From the IMG/VR virus record IMGVR_UViG_3300025769_000161, positions 1-53,150 of that record: a stretch of DNA of 53,150 bases, one strand, 5' to 3'. Numbering within the stretch: position 1 is the stretch's first letter; each line of letters begins with the position of its first letter. This document shows positions 1 to 6,459 of the stretch, piece by piece. Source of the DNA: a virus. A program made the position numbers and the translations under genes. The notes under the pieces are model-generated. The model was not told the origin of the DNA. It ran no database searches and was given only the letters and a program-made list of their open reading frames with translations.

Positions 1-21
1 CGGGCGCAAGGACTATCTTGT

Positions 22-29
22 TATATTTG
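22..29 (+). promoter_or_regulatory. Late promoter -7 box (P1)
   Basis: The box reads TATATTTG and matches the Bacteroidetes -7 consensus TAnnTTTG. Only four bases (CGTC) separate it from the ATG at 34, so transcription would start at or next to the start codon. No clear -33 TTG lies about 20 bases upstream, although a TTG sits immediately before the box. The 18 bases at 15-32 are identical to 34632-34649. Confidence 0.75.
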
Positions 30-33
30 CGTC

Positions 34-666
34 ATGAGGCCAGTCAAAGATGGTAAGGTAGGGGATCTGCTCAGTAAGTTGGAGAAGATGCCGTCTAATC
101 AAGAGGTGGGGGACCGTCTTTTGAGTGAAGCCATGAGGAGGTTTCCTGCCCTGAGAAAACTTGGGGAGGTAAGTATCGTACCAGATAGGGAGTTTACCAG
201 AGAGGTGACTGGCATAGGGGATATCGAGTACTATGGCCCCGAACAAGGGGCTATTACGTACCCATCTGGTAACGTGGTGGACAGGCCGTCACCCAAGGGG
301 AGGCACACGGTGCTAGTTAACCCCGATACCAACGACTCTCAAGCTGTTGCTTTGGACTTGCTGCACGGTATGGCAGAGGCTGACCCTAAATTCAGGGATA
401 TGCTGGAGTATTTCGGTGACAGCTTAGACGAAGGGGAGATTAAATACTGGTACACCCAGGACAAGAAGGACGGGTACGCTGGCGACGGGTACGATCACTA
501 CCGACAGAATTACATAGACGGCAAGCTCAGAAACCTGTTGTTCGAAGGGAATGACGATGACTTCGCGAGAGCACGATACAACCCAAGAGAAAGACAAGAT
601 ATGCGAGGATACAACCCTAGAGCATACGAGATTTTTGAAATGATCAAATCATACTTAGAGAAATGA
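34..666 (+). CDS. Hypothetical phage protein, 210 aa
   Basis: I do not recognise a family. The protein is acidic and soluble, with no signal peptide or membrane segment. A central stretch (about residues 95-125) reads like a strand followed by a helix with LLHGM, which could be a remnant of a peptidase-like or virion-associated domain. The tail (about residues 140-185) is rich in Asp, Tyr and Arg. The start is fixed by the promoter box four bases upstream. The stop overlaps the next start by ATGA, so the two genes are probably translationally coupled. About 14 of 18 Arg codons are AGA or AGG, fitting the phage tRNA-Arg(TCT). Gene reality is likely; function is unknown. Confidence 0.75.
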   Translation: MRPVKDGKVGDLLSKLEKMPSNQEVGDRLLSEAMRRFPALRKLGEVSIVPDREFTREVTGIGDIEYYGPEQGAITYPSGNVVDRPSPKGRHTVLVNPDTNDSQAVALDLLHGMAEADPKFRDMLEYFGDSLDEGEIKYWYTQDKKDGYAGDGYDHYRQNYIDGKLRNLLFEGNDDDFARARYNPRERQDMRGYNPRAYEIFEMIKSYLEK

Positions 667-1154
667 GCAATTACGGACCACAGGTGAGCACTCTGCTAAA
701 GGTGCTGGAATCACCTACCGCCAAGGCGAGGGGGATCGAAACCCCTAGGAACACAACCTTCAGGGTATTGAAGGAGGTGTTGGAGAACGACCTCACTCAC
801 AAGCAAGACAAGCATGGGGAGCCTGAATATCAAGCGAGGCAAATCATGGGGGAGCCCAGGTCCCCAGAAAGGCTCAGGGCTGGACTGGGCGGCATCAGAC
901 TCCCTACCGAAGAGATCGTCAACGCTGTTCGCTTTCTGCTGGGCAAGCACAAGGGGAACTTCTTTAGGTTGGATGAGCATTCTCATGGATACTATGAAGA
1001 CGCTGCAGGAAACAGGGTAGACCCCGATAAGAAGGAGAAAGAAAGAAAACAGTCTGAGTACATAATTCCTCAACCAAGGGAAGAGGGTGGACCTAAAACC
1101 AGCAAGCAGCAGGAGGCTGTTGTGAACATGCTACTTAACGGACTTCGTCAGTGA
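663..1154 (+). CDS. Hypothetical phage protein, 163 aa
   Basis: No recognised domain. The protein is hydrophilic and highly charged, with a helical N-terminus, a middle segment (about residues 60-110) and a Lys/Glu-rich stretch near residues 122-135. It overlaps the previous gene by four bases and its TGA overlaps the GTGATG start of the next gene, so it sits inside a tightly packed three-gene unit transcribed from the box at 22-29. It is probably co-expressed with virion genes, but nothing in the sequence shows its role. Confidence 0.7.
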   Translation: MSNYGPQVSTLLKVLESPTAKARGIETPRNTTFRVLKEVLENDLTHKQDKHGEPEYQARQIMGEPRSPERLRAGLGGIRLPTEEIVNAVRFLLGKHKGNFFRLDEHSHGYYEDAAGNRVDPDKKEKERKQSEYIIPQPREEGGPKTSKQQEAVVNMLLNGLRQ

Positions 1155-1732
1155 TGCTAGGACTAGGAACATCAATAAATACGAGCACAGGGAAAACTGG
1201 ATCTGCTGCAAGTCAGCCTGCTGCAGTAATGAGTTATTACTCAGACTTTACTTCTGATGCTGACGGGTTTGATTCGGATGGTAGTACTGGGAGTACAGAC
1301 CCTACAATTAACTTCAATGTAGACAATATTGGAGGAAGGGATGACTGCTTAAGCATGACACTGACGGACGCCCCCACTGGTACGTTTTATTTAGAAAGGG
1401 ACGCCACCGCCGATGCAGAGGGGTGGAAGATTGGCGACTCTGTTTCTGTAGAGTTTGAGGTCAGGTTTGCAGACGTGGCGCCTGTTAATTCAACCGACTT
1501 CGCGTTTCAGATCAGGCTTGGAGGTTTTCACTCTTCCAGAAAGCAAAATATTAACGGGACGGCAGACGACACATGGAGAACCATTACCCACACGTTCGAT
1601 AATATAACCCAAAACAGCGGGACGTCAAATGCAAATCGTGCGTTCTCTCTTGCATTTAACAACTCTGGAAGTAGACCAGCAAACGGAGACATCATTTACA
1701 TAAGAAACGTATCTGTAATACAAACTCGATAA
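1154..1732 (+). CDS. Probable beta-sandwich structural protein
   Basis: This 192-residue protein is rich in Ser, Thr, Asp, Asn and Gly, with alternating hydrophobic residues. It looks like an all-beta, carbohydrate-binding-module-like or adhesin fold (about residues 30-190), with phrases such as SVEFEVRFADV and DIIYIRNVSV typical of jelly-roll strands. There is no signal peptide. The ATG at 1154 follows the GTG at 1151, and the previous gene ends at 1154, so either start is possible. Together with the late promoter context this suggests a decoration, fibre or receptor-binding accessory protein. That is inference from composition only. Confidence 0.6.
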   Translation: MLGLGTSINTSTGKTGSAASQPAAVMSYYSDFTSDADGFDSDGSTGSTDPTINFNVDNIGGRDDCLSMTLTDAPTGTFYLERDATADAEGWKIGDSVSVEFEVRFADVAPVNSTDFAFQIRLGGFHSSRKQNINGTADDTWRTITHTFDNITQNSGTSNANRAFSLAFNNSGSRPANGDIIYIRNVSVIQTR

Positions 1733-1736
1733 TAGC

Positions 1737-1744
1737 TATATTTG
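1737..1744 (+). promoter_or_regulatory. Late promoter -7 box (P2)
   Basis: TATATTTG, four bases (CTTC) before the ATG at 1749. It lies in the 16-base gap after the previous stop, so it is not inside a coding region. It would produce a leaderless transcript for the small membrane protein and the basic proteins that follow. Confidence 0.75.
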
Positions 1745-1748
1745 CTTC

Positions 1749-2015
1749 ATGGATACTACCCTTATTGATACCATCCCCGCTGTGATCGATACCGTCACCG
1801 CCGTGGTGGCAGACCCAGAAGTGGTCATGGACGCTGTCGAGGAAGGCAGTGCAGTCTGGAACTTCATCGTCACGAACATTGGTGAGCTCGCTATCGGAAT
1901 GCTTGCTTTCATCAAAATCCTCGTGAACCTCACTCCGACCGAAAAAGACAACCAGGTCTTTGGCTGGCTTGATAACCTCATTAACATGATCATCGCTGAT
2001 CGCAAAAAGGCCTAA
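1749..2015 (+). CDS. Small membrane protein, holin-like candidate
   Basis: An 88-residue protein with a mainly acidic N-terminal half and one clear hydrophobic segment at about residues 37-60, followed by LTPTEKDNQVFGW and a second amphipathic or hydrophobic stretch (about 70-83) ending in a Lys/Arg tail. I recall small proteins with this TM plus LTPTEKD arrangement in many phage genomes, where the role is unassigned or guessed as a holin. Its own promoter and its position two kilobases before the M15 endolysin are compatible with a lysis role. The 3TM-type holin at 44196 and the TM/coiled-coil protein at 21413 are competing candidates. Confidence 0.6.
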   Translation: MDTTLIDTIPAVIDTVTAVVADPEVVMDAVEEGSAVWNFIVTNIGELAIGMLAFIKILVNLTPTEKDNQVFGWLDNLINMIIADRKKA

Positions 2016-2017
2016 GA

Positions 2018-2635
2018 ATGGCAGACGACAAAAATAAAGTGCCTGTCAGGGCCAGAAGATCTAGCCCTCTTTCTGCAAGGAATAAGACCAAGGACGCTGG
2101 AGGTAAGACAAAGACTGGGGGTATTCTCGGTCAAGACAAGGAAAAGAGAAAAGTCTCAAATCCGTTCGGTCAAGATAAGGACGCAACCACCAAGTCCAAG
2201 AGGAGGGCTGGACAAAGAGTTCAGGTCACCCGCACCGCTTCTGGAAAGGAAAAGATTGTTTACGGAAAAGATGGGGGAATCAAGAAGATTAAGCGTAAAG
2301 GAGCCGCAGCTGAAGGCGGAAAAAAAGAGAAGCTGAGGTTCAGCAACGGCGGAGGTATCAAAGCTGTCAAGAAGTACACAGCTGGCGGAAAGGTCGTTGC
2401 TCAGGGCGCTGACAAGGACGACAAGAAGGCCGACAAGAAAGCCGCTCGTCAAGAAAAGAGAAAAGACAATAAGCAGGCTCGTGCTAAAAAGCGCGGAGAC
2501 CGCAGGCTGAAGAGGGACATCAGGAAGGGTAGGATTAATCCAGTCCCTGGAATGGCTGCTGGAGCCGCAGCCGCATCTGGAGCAGCGTCCAAGGCCGCTA
2601 AAGCCGCTAAAGAAATAACCAGAAAGAATGGCTAA
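2018..2635 (+). CDS. Highly basic Lys/Arg-rich protein
   Basis: 205 residues, extremely rich in Lys, Arg, Gly and Ala and low in hydrophobics. It begins two bases after the previous stop. Residues 125-165 are nearly a run of charged Lys/Arg/Asp, and the C-terminus (about 172-200) is an Ala-rich histone-H1-like tail with repeated AAK. This composition suggests a nucleic-acid-binding, DNA-condensing or internal virion protein, but no fold is recognised. It overlaps the next gene, also basic, by eight bases. Confidence 0.65.
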   Translation: MADDKNKVPVRARRSSPLSARNKTKDAGGKTKTGGILGQDKEKRKVSNPFGQDKDATTKSKRRAGQRVQVTRTASGKEKIVYGKDGGIKKIKRKGAAAEGGKKEKLRFSNGGGIKAVKKYTAGGKVVAQGADKDDKKADKKAARQEKRKDNKQARAKKRGDRRLKRDIRKGRINPVPGMAAGAAAASGAASKAAKAAKEITRKNG

Positions 2636-3011
2636 GGCAGTAAAGAACAGGTTCGGTAGAAAGGTTACAAAAGAAGTGACCGAGGATGGCGTGAAAACCA
2701 AAGTGATAACCGACCGTAAGGGTCGCGTTAGAAAAGTAAAGACCGAAAAGGACGGGGAGAAGACTGTCATAAAAAACACCAGAAGGGGGCAGAAGACTAA
2801 GCAGAAGAACAAGTCTGAAGACGGGGTCAGAAGTAAGTTCAAAGAGGTTTACAGGGGTGACGGCGGAAGAATGGTCACCAAGAGAAAGCAAACCACCAAT
2901 CGGAAAGGAAAGGAGGCTGGAATGATCAGCATGAAAGACAAGATCGTGGATCGCAAAAACTTCAGCGTGAGGCGTAAAACCAAGGGTGTTGACCCCAAAG
3001 GAGGAGCATAA
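2628..3011 (+). CDS. Highly basic Lys/Arg-rich protein
   Basis: 127 residues dominated by Lys, Arg, Thr and Val in short alternating strands (KVTKEVTEDGVKTKVITD and similar), suggesting charged beta hairpins rather than a globular enzyme. No Cys and almost no aromatic residues. It overlaps the preceding basic gene by eight bases and shares one base with the next gene (TAATG). It may be packaged with DNA or be a head-associated protein; this is inference from charge and neighbours. Confidence 0.6.
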   Translation: MAKAVKNRFGRKVTKEVTEDGVKTKVITDRKGRVRKVKTEKDGEKTVIKNTRRGQKTKQKNKSEDGVRSKFKEVYRGDGGRMVTKRKQTTNRKGKEAGMISMKDKIVDRKNFSVRRKTKGVDPKGGA

Positions 3012-3580
3012 TGATGAATAACAGCAACATGTCTGACATGATCAGACAAATGATGGAACAGAAGCAAGGTGCTCAGCGCGGACAGCGCGTTCGCCGAGAC
3101 AAAGACATGCCCGAAAAAACCATCATGGGTCAAGACACCTCCACTGTTCGTAGAGAGCAAATGGAGAACGGAGAGACCAAGGAGTATGTCTGGGTTGACA
3201 TGAACGGAGACGGCGCTATGTATGACGCCCCGAACGAAGAATGGGAGTCTATGGGCGCTGTTAAAGTTTATGGGAACTGGAACGAGTACGCCCAGGGCCA
3301 GCTTGACGATGGAAGCATGTTTCTGATGGACGAAGAGTTCCCGATCAGACAAGACGAAGAAGGTAGATTCGTTCTCGACGAAGCCGTGAAAGAAGGGTCT
3401 ATGCAGAGCCCTCAATACGAGGAGACCATGCGCGGAAGAGAAGAGGCGGAAGAAATGGGTCGTCAGTCTACTGGTGGCCCTGGCGCTTCCAAGATGCAGG
3501 ACCTGCTTGAGAGACTCTCTGATAAGGGTCGCCAGAAACCCAGCATGTACAGCGGTGGTCGAGTTGTCGGGTTTAGATAA
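3011..3580 (+). CDS. Met/Gln/Glu-rich hypothetical virion-region protein
   Basis: 189 residues. The N-terminus (1-35) is Met, Gln and Arg rich. Residues about 60-125 look like a small beta domain with tyrosines and tryptophans (EYVWVDMNGDG). The last third is Glu/Arg/Ser-rich and ends YSGGRVVGFR. No known domain. ATGATG at 3011 gives two possible starts; the first shares a base with the previous stop. Its stop overlaps the ATG of a 59-codon ORF at 3580. Confidence 0.65.
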   Translation: MMNNSNMSDMIRQMMEQKQGAQRGQRVRRDKDMPEKTIMGQDTSTVRREQMENGETKEYVWVDMNGDGAMYDAPNEEWESMGAVKVYGNWNEYAQGQLDDGSMFLMDEEFPIRQDEEGRFVLDEAVKEGSMQSPQYEETMRGREEAEEMGRQSTGGPGASKMQDLLERLSDKGRQKPSMYSGGRVVGFR

Positions 3581-3759
3581 TGGGCAGTAAGGGATACTTC
3601 AACCCTAGGCTCAAGACTAAAGATTTCAATAAAAAACTAAATGCAACTTTCCAAAAACCTGTCCCTCAAGGAGGTGACAAAAAGTATCACGGCTTCAAGG
3701 CTTGGTTTGAAAAACGAGCCAAGCGAAAAGCAGATAGCGAATCTGAAGGGCATAGCTGA
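3580..3759 (+). CDS. Small overlapping ORF, 59 aa
   Basis: The ATG overlaps the preceding stop (TAATG). The ORF reads MGSKGYFNPRLKTK through KAWFEKRAKR to a TGA at 3757-3759. Its first 61 bases fill the gap before the M15 endolysin, and the remaining 119 bases overlap that gene in another frame. It is basic, like the three proteins before it. If it is not translated, the endolysin simply has a 60-base leader. Gene reality is uncertain because of the long overlap. Confidence 0.35.
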   Translation: MGSKGYFNPRLKTKDFNKKLNATFQKPVPQGGDKKYHGFKAWFEKRAKRKADSESEGHS

Positions 3760-4105
3760 GAACGTGTTCCAGCCTGTCCGAGATCACTTCGGCGTTCCTA
3801 TATACGTGTCCTCTGGATATAGGTCCCCTAGGTTGAACAGCGCCATCGGAGGTAGCCCCTCATCTCAGCATTGTCAGGGTAGGGCCTTGGACTTGGATGC
3901 AGACGTGTACGGAAGGATTAGCAATGCCGATATATTTAGGTACATCAAAGAGAACCTGGACTTCGACCAGTTGATCTGGGAGATGGGTAGTGAGCTGTCT
4001 CCAGCTTGGGTCCACGTCTCATATGTATCAGACAGGGAAAACAGGAAAAAGGTTATGAAGGGTACGCGGTCGCCGAGCGGGGTCATGATGTACTCTCCAT
4101 GGTGA
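3641..4105 (+). CDS. M15 peptidase, probable endolysin
   Basis: A 154-residue zinc D-Ala-D-Ala carboxypeptidase / L-Ala-D-Glu endopeptidase-like protein that should cleave peptidoglycan cross-links during lysis. Family features: SSGYRSPRLNSAIGG at about residues 57-71; the zinc motif SQHxxGxALDLD with H77 and D84; and the second histidine in WVHVSY at H125. The length is typical for a single-domain phage M15 enzyme. No signal peptide, so it needs a holin. The N-terminal MQLSKNLSLKEVTKS is a common start for this family, which supports ATG 3641 despite the overlapping ORF. It converges with the minus-strand gene at 4083, with a 23-base overlap. Confidence 0.9.
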   Translation: MQLSKNLSLKEVTKSITASRLGLKNEPSEKQIANLKGIAENVFQPVRDHFGVPIYVSSGYRSPRLNSAIGGSPSSQHCQGRALDLDADVYGRISNADIFRYIKENLDFDQLIWEMGSELSPAWVHVSYVSDRENRKKVMKGTRSPSGVMMYSPW

Positions 4106-4517
4106 GCTCCTTGTAAAATCTCTGTATCAGAAGCCTGGCCTTTTGGGTTATGGCGTATCGAACCCTATAGTTGTATTTCGTCTCCTCCCTGAAGAGGTGG
4201 TCGTCCATTTCTTGAGATGGGGTAAGCTTATCGAAGTGCTTGTATATGTACTCCTGATTTAGAAGCGGGTATATCACCCTATTGGCCAGGTTGTCATGGT
4301 TCATACCATAGTCCTCGGAGGCGTACTTTATTGTAAAGAACTCCAGGTCGTAACACCAAAGAAGGAACTCAAGGTGGCTAAACGAAATGCTGTTTTTGTC
4401 GCAAAACTCAATCCTAACCTGGTGCAACCTCTTCAGGTCATTCCTAGATACATACCTGGGTTTCATCAGGGAGAAATCCCTAAACATCCTTTTTCTAGCT
4501 ACTTTGGACTTTGGCAT
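4083..4517 (-). CDS. Winged-helix-like (MarR-type?) DNA-binding protein
   Basis: 144 residues and the only minus-strand gene among the late genes. The N-terminus is strongly basic. The core (about residues 30-135) has a helix, LEFLLWCYDLEFFTIKYAS, a second helical segment with N-LANRVIYPLLNQEYI, a charged turn, and a final strand/helix YRVRYAITQKARLLIQRFYKEL. This order resembles MarR-type winged-helix regulators, where the lT-kG-ll pattern closes the wing. Its start lies 19 bases from a divergent plus-strand start whose promoter box fills that gap, so it could act on that promoter. The DNA-binding assignment is inference. Confidence 0.6.
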   Translation of the reverse strand: MPKSKVARKRMFRDFSLMKPRYVSRNDLKRLHQVRIEFCDKNSISFSHLEFLLWCYDLEFFTIKYASEDYGMNHDNLANRVIYPLLNQEYIYKHFDKLTPSQEMDDHLFREETKYNYRVRYAITQKARLLIQRFYKELTMESTS

Positions 4518-4524
4518 GATTACC

Positions 4525-4532
4525 TATCTTTG
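4525..4532 (+). promoter_or_regulatory. Late promoter -7 box (P3)
   Basis: TATCTTTG, four bases (ATAC) before the ATG at 4537, in the short divergent gap with the gene at 4083-4517. A TTTGG at 4503-4507 lies about 18 bases upstream and may serve as the -33 element. TATC-TTT-GATA forms a small inverted repeat over the box, a possible operator. Confidence 0.65.
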
Positions 4533-4536
4533 ATAC

Positions 4537-4842
4537 ATGAATACAAAAGACAAGGAGTTTATCGCAGAGGTCTACTCCCTGATCATTCAAATTGAAGATC
4601 TCATTAAGAACTTCGGTTACGAAGATAGGGTCATGTCAGCCATGATGCTAGGGGTTCTGGACGTAGATATGACCAAAGAGCCCAAGGAGGGTGACGAGAT
4701 TCAACTGAAGAGCGTGTTCAGTTACAACCTAGATAGCAAGCTGGAATTAGAGATGGTCAAAGAGATCATGGACCAGCAATTCGAAGACCCAGACGAAGAC
4801 CTCAGCGACCTGCTGGGCGACATGGGTATATCCCTGAACTAA
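4537..4842 (+). CDS. Hypothetical acidic protein, 101 aa
   Basis: A small, acidic, mostly helical protein. N-terminal helices (about residues 1-30) are followed by an acidic C-terminus with DPDEDLSDLLGDMG. No domain recognised. The start is supported by the box at 4525-4532. It opens a compact unit (4537-5938) containing the GroES-like gene, with TAATG overlap to the next gene. Confidence 0.7.
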   Translation: MNTKDKEFIAEVYSLIIQIEDLIKNFGYEDRVMSAMMLGVLDVDMTKEPKEGDEIQLKSVFSYNLDSKLELEMVKEIMDQQFEDPDEDLSDLLGDMGISLN

Positions 4843-5078
4843 TGGACGGACTTATCAGAAAAATTATAATCGGGCAAGACCCGAAAAATGGAATGGCGTA
4901 CTTCGTAGGTATGCGTGCTGGAGACGGAAATATATCCGCAATCATCCAAGATGACAGCTACCTGCACAAGTTTGGCAAGTGCAGATACCTAGTGTACACA
5001 GAAAGCAGCAAGGGCACGGACCTTTGGAAAGCGATTGACGATATGCCATGTTTGCTAGAATTTGATTTAGACTTCTAA
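4842..5078 (+). CDS. Conserved hypothetical phage protein, 78 aa
   Basis: A small mixed alpha/beta protein. Phrases IIIGQDPKNGMAYFVG and LWKAIDDMPCLLEFDLDF resemble short proteins often seen near terminase genes in Bacteroidetes phages, which have no assigned role. No metal motif or membrane segment. It overlaps the preceding gene by one base and ends four bases before the GroES-like gene. Confidence 0.7.
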   Translation: MDGLIRKIIIGQDPKNGMAYFVGMRAGDGNISAIIQDDSYLHKFGKCRYLVYTESSKGTDLWKAIDDMPCLLEFDLDF

Positions 5079-5082
5079 TATA

Positions 5083-5667
5083 ATGAAATCACTCGAACAC
5101 TTTATTGTAGAAATAGAAAAAGAACTTCAAGACACCATCAAAACCGAATCGGGGCTAGAGCTCTACATAGACACTCAGTACAATGAGTTCGAACACAGAA
5201 CCACAGAAGGAACGGTACTCGCACCGCCCGCCAAGTATAACACGGGTGCGAAGGCTGGAGATACTATTTACTTCCATCATCATGTGGTCATCAATGGTGG
5301 TAGTCCACTTTGCAAAGAAGACAATCAGTATATCGTCAACTATAGTCACGACCATGCGGCTGCGAATCAGGCGATCGCTTACAAAGACAAGGACACTGGC
5401 AAGATCCATCCGATCAAGGGTTGGAGTTTGCTTGAGCCTGTTGATGAAGGTGGTGAAGGATCTGACGAATCTGAACTGAAAATAGTTAAGCTGGAAGAAG
5501 ACCCAGTCACAGAAGGTGTGGTATCCTTTTCATCCCAAGAGCTTGATGAACTCGGCGTATCCAATGGAGACGTGGTTGGCTTCAAAAAGAACAGAGACTA
5601 CAGAATTAAAATCGATGGCAAGGAATACTACAGGGTCGCGGTCACGGAGCTCCTCTACAAAGTTTAA
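5083..5667 (+). CDS. GroES-like (Cpn10) cochaperonin, double length
   Basis: A 194-residue protein whose C-terminal part (about residues 130-194) follows the Cpn10 pattern: a first strand, EGVVSFSSQE, GVSNGDVVGFKKN and IKIDGKEYYRVAVTELLYKV, the typical GroES ending. The N-terminal part (about 20-118) has a second Cpn10-like outline: EGTVLAPPAKYN, AKAGDTIYFHHHVV, a long insert, and GWSLLEPV. A tandem pair of Cpn10 folds would explain a length twice that of GroES (about 97 residues). Phage cochaperonins such as T4 gp31 replace GroES in capping host GroEL to fold the capsid protein. No GroEL is present here. Confidence 0.8.
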   Translation: MKSLEHFIVEIEKELQDTIKTESGLELYIDTQYNEFEHRTTEGTVLAPPAKYNTGAKAGDTIYFHHHVVINGGSPLCKEDNQYIVNYSHDHAAANQAIAYKDKDTGKIHPIKGWSLLEPVDEGGEGSDESELKIVKLEEDPVTEGVVSFSSQELDELGVSNGDVVGFKKNRDYRIKIDGKEYYRVAVTELLYKV

Positions 5668-5938
5668 TACCCTCTCGGCTGCTGTTAAGCTAATGGACGC
5701 CATGGCGATAGCTATTGACAACATGATCGAAGAGGTGAAAAAACCAGTAGACCAGGATGTAAACGGATCCGCAAGAAAGGCCGAACTTCAAGCTGTAAAA
5801 CAAACCGCTGTCGACTGCAAGGAGCTAATACGCGAACGGCAGTCTCTAGAGCAGATGGTAAAAGAGCTACAAGAAAATGGAGAAGTCCAAGAAGACAAAG
5901 ACTATTCAGGAGGGTTCGCTGAAAAGTTCAGCAAGTAA
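5615..5938 (+). CDS. Small helical protein upstream of terminase module
   Basis: About 107 residues from the ATG at 5615; that start overlaps the GroES-like gene by 53 bases. An ATG at 5693 is an alternative, but FNTLSAAVKLMDAMAIAIDNMIEEV reads as one continuous helix and favours the earlier start. The protein is helical and charged with a coiled-coil tract (about residues 45-85) and ends YSGGFAEKFSK, a phrase I associate with small proteins near terminases. It could be a small terminase subunit or packaging accessory, but I see no clear DNA-binding motif. Confidence 0.6.
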   Translation: MARNTTGSRSRSSSTKFNTLSAAVKLMDAMAIAIDNMIEEVKKPVDQDVNGSARKAELQAVKQTAVDCKELIRERQSLEQMVKELQENGEVQEDKDYSGGFAEKFSK

Positions 5939-5945
5939 TCACACC

Positions 5946-5986
5946 TTGACGACGAAGTCGTTTAATTGGGTATCTTCGTCTACGAC
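5946..5986 (+). promoter_or_regulatory. Possible promoter with overlapping inverted repeats
   Basis: This lies in the 80-base gap 5939-6018. TTG at 5946-5948 and TATCTTCG at 5971-5978 resemble a -33/-7 pair spaced by 22 bases. ACGAC-GAA-GTCGT (5949-5961) forms one hairpin. GACGAAG (5951-5957) can instead pair with CTTCGTC (5974-5980), giving two mutually exclusive structures. It would drive the next small gene and possibly the tRNAs. Confidence 0.35.
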
Positions 5987-6018
5987 AGATCACATATACT
6001 TTAACGACGAATGGAACG

Positions 6019-6252
6019 GTGAGTACGAAAACTAGAAGAAATTACAAAGAAGAGTACAGAAAGTATGGATCAAGCGAAGAAGCCAAAGCGTACCGTGCCG
6101 AACTCAACGCGCACAACCGAAAAAAGGGGACGTATGGTAACGGTGATGGCTTGGACGCCTCTCACTCAGGTGGTCGCATACGTGGCTGGCTCAGAGAGAA
6201 ACTAAACAGAGCGAACAACAGGCCTAAGAGAAGGGCCAGTAAGGGTAAGTAA
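6019..6252 (+). CDS. Conserved small basic phage protein, 77 aa
   Basis: A basic protein with the core YRAELNAHNRKKGTYGNGDGLDASH followed by GG and a basic tail. This AELN-NRKxGTYGNGDGxDxSH-xGG pattern recurs in many phage genomes, usually beside structural or packaging genes, without known function. GTG 6019 is the only reasonable start in frame; an ATG at 6011 is in a different frame and closes after three codons. The weak start and the upstream hairpins may make its translation conditional. Confidence 0.7.
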   Translation: MSTKTRRNYKEEYRKYGSSEEAKAYRAELNAHNRKKGTYGNGDGLDASHSGGRIRGWLREKLNRANNRPKRRASKGK

Positions 6253-6265
6253 TCGACACGACGGC

Positions 6266-6282
6266 CCCCTACGTAAAAGGGG
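6266..6282 (+). other. Hairpin between small gene and tRNAs
   Basis: CCCCT and AGGGG form a five-base-pair stem with a seven-base loop in the 40-base gap before the tRNA pair. There is no T-tract, so this is more likely an RNA-processing or spacer structure than a terminator. The call is weak. Confidence 0.25.
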
Positions 6283-6292
6283 TTGATCAAAC

Positions 6293-6369
6293 TGGGGCGT
6301 AGTTCAGTTGGTTAGAGCGTCTGTCTTATACACAGGATGTCGCGGGTTCGAACCCCGCCGCCCCAACCA
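6293..6369 (+). tRNA. tRNA-Ile(TAT), CCA encoded
   Basis: A full cloverleaf. Acceptor TGGGGCG pairs with CGCCCCA (6359-6365). The D arm is GTTC/GAGC. The anticodon stem TCTGT/ACAGG has loop CTTATAC, giving anticodon TAT, which reads ATA. The T arm is GCGGG-TTCGAAC-CCCGC. ACCA (6366-6369) is encoded. It should help decode ATA, a common codon in most genes here but nearly absent from the capsid gene. Confidence 0.95.
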
Positions 6370-6443
6370 GCCCTTGTAGCTCAGTTGGATAGAGCAACAG
6401 CCTTCTAAGCTGTCGGTCCCAGGTTCGAGTCCTGGCAAGGGTA
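6370..6443 (+). tRNA. tRNA-Arg(TCT), no encoded CCA
   Basis: A cloverleaf beginning at the base after the previous tRNA. Acceptor GCCCTTG pairs with CAAGGGT (6436-6442), with a G-T closing pair. The D arm is GCTC/GAGC. The anticodon stem ACAGC/GCTGT has loop CTTCTAA, giving anticodon TCT, which reads AGA. The T arm is CCAGG-TTCGAGT-CCTGG. The discriminator is A at 6443, followed by CAT rather than CCA, so CCA must be added enzymatically. It matches the strong AGA/AGG preference of the phage. Confidence 0.95.
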
Positions 6444-6459
6444 CATAATTAAATAGAAT

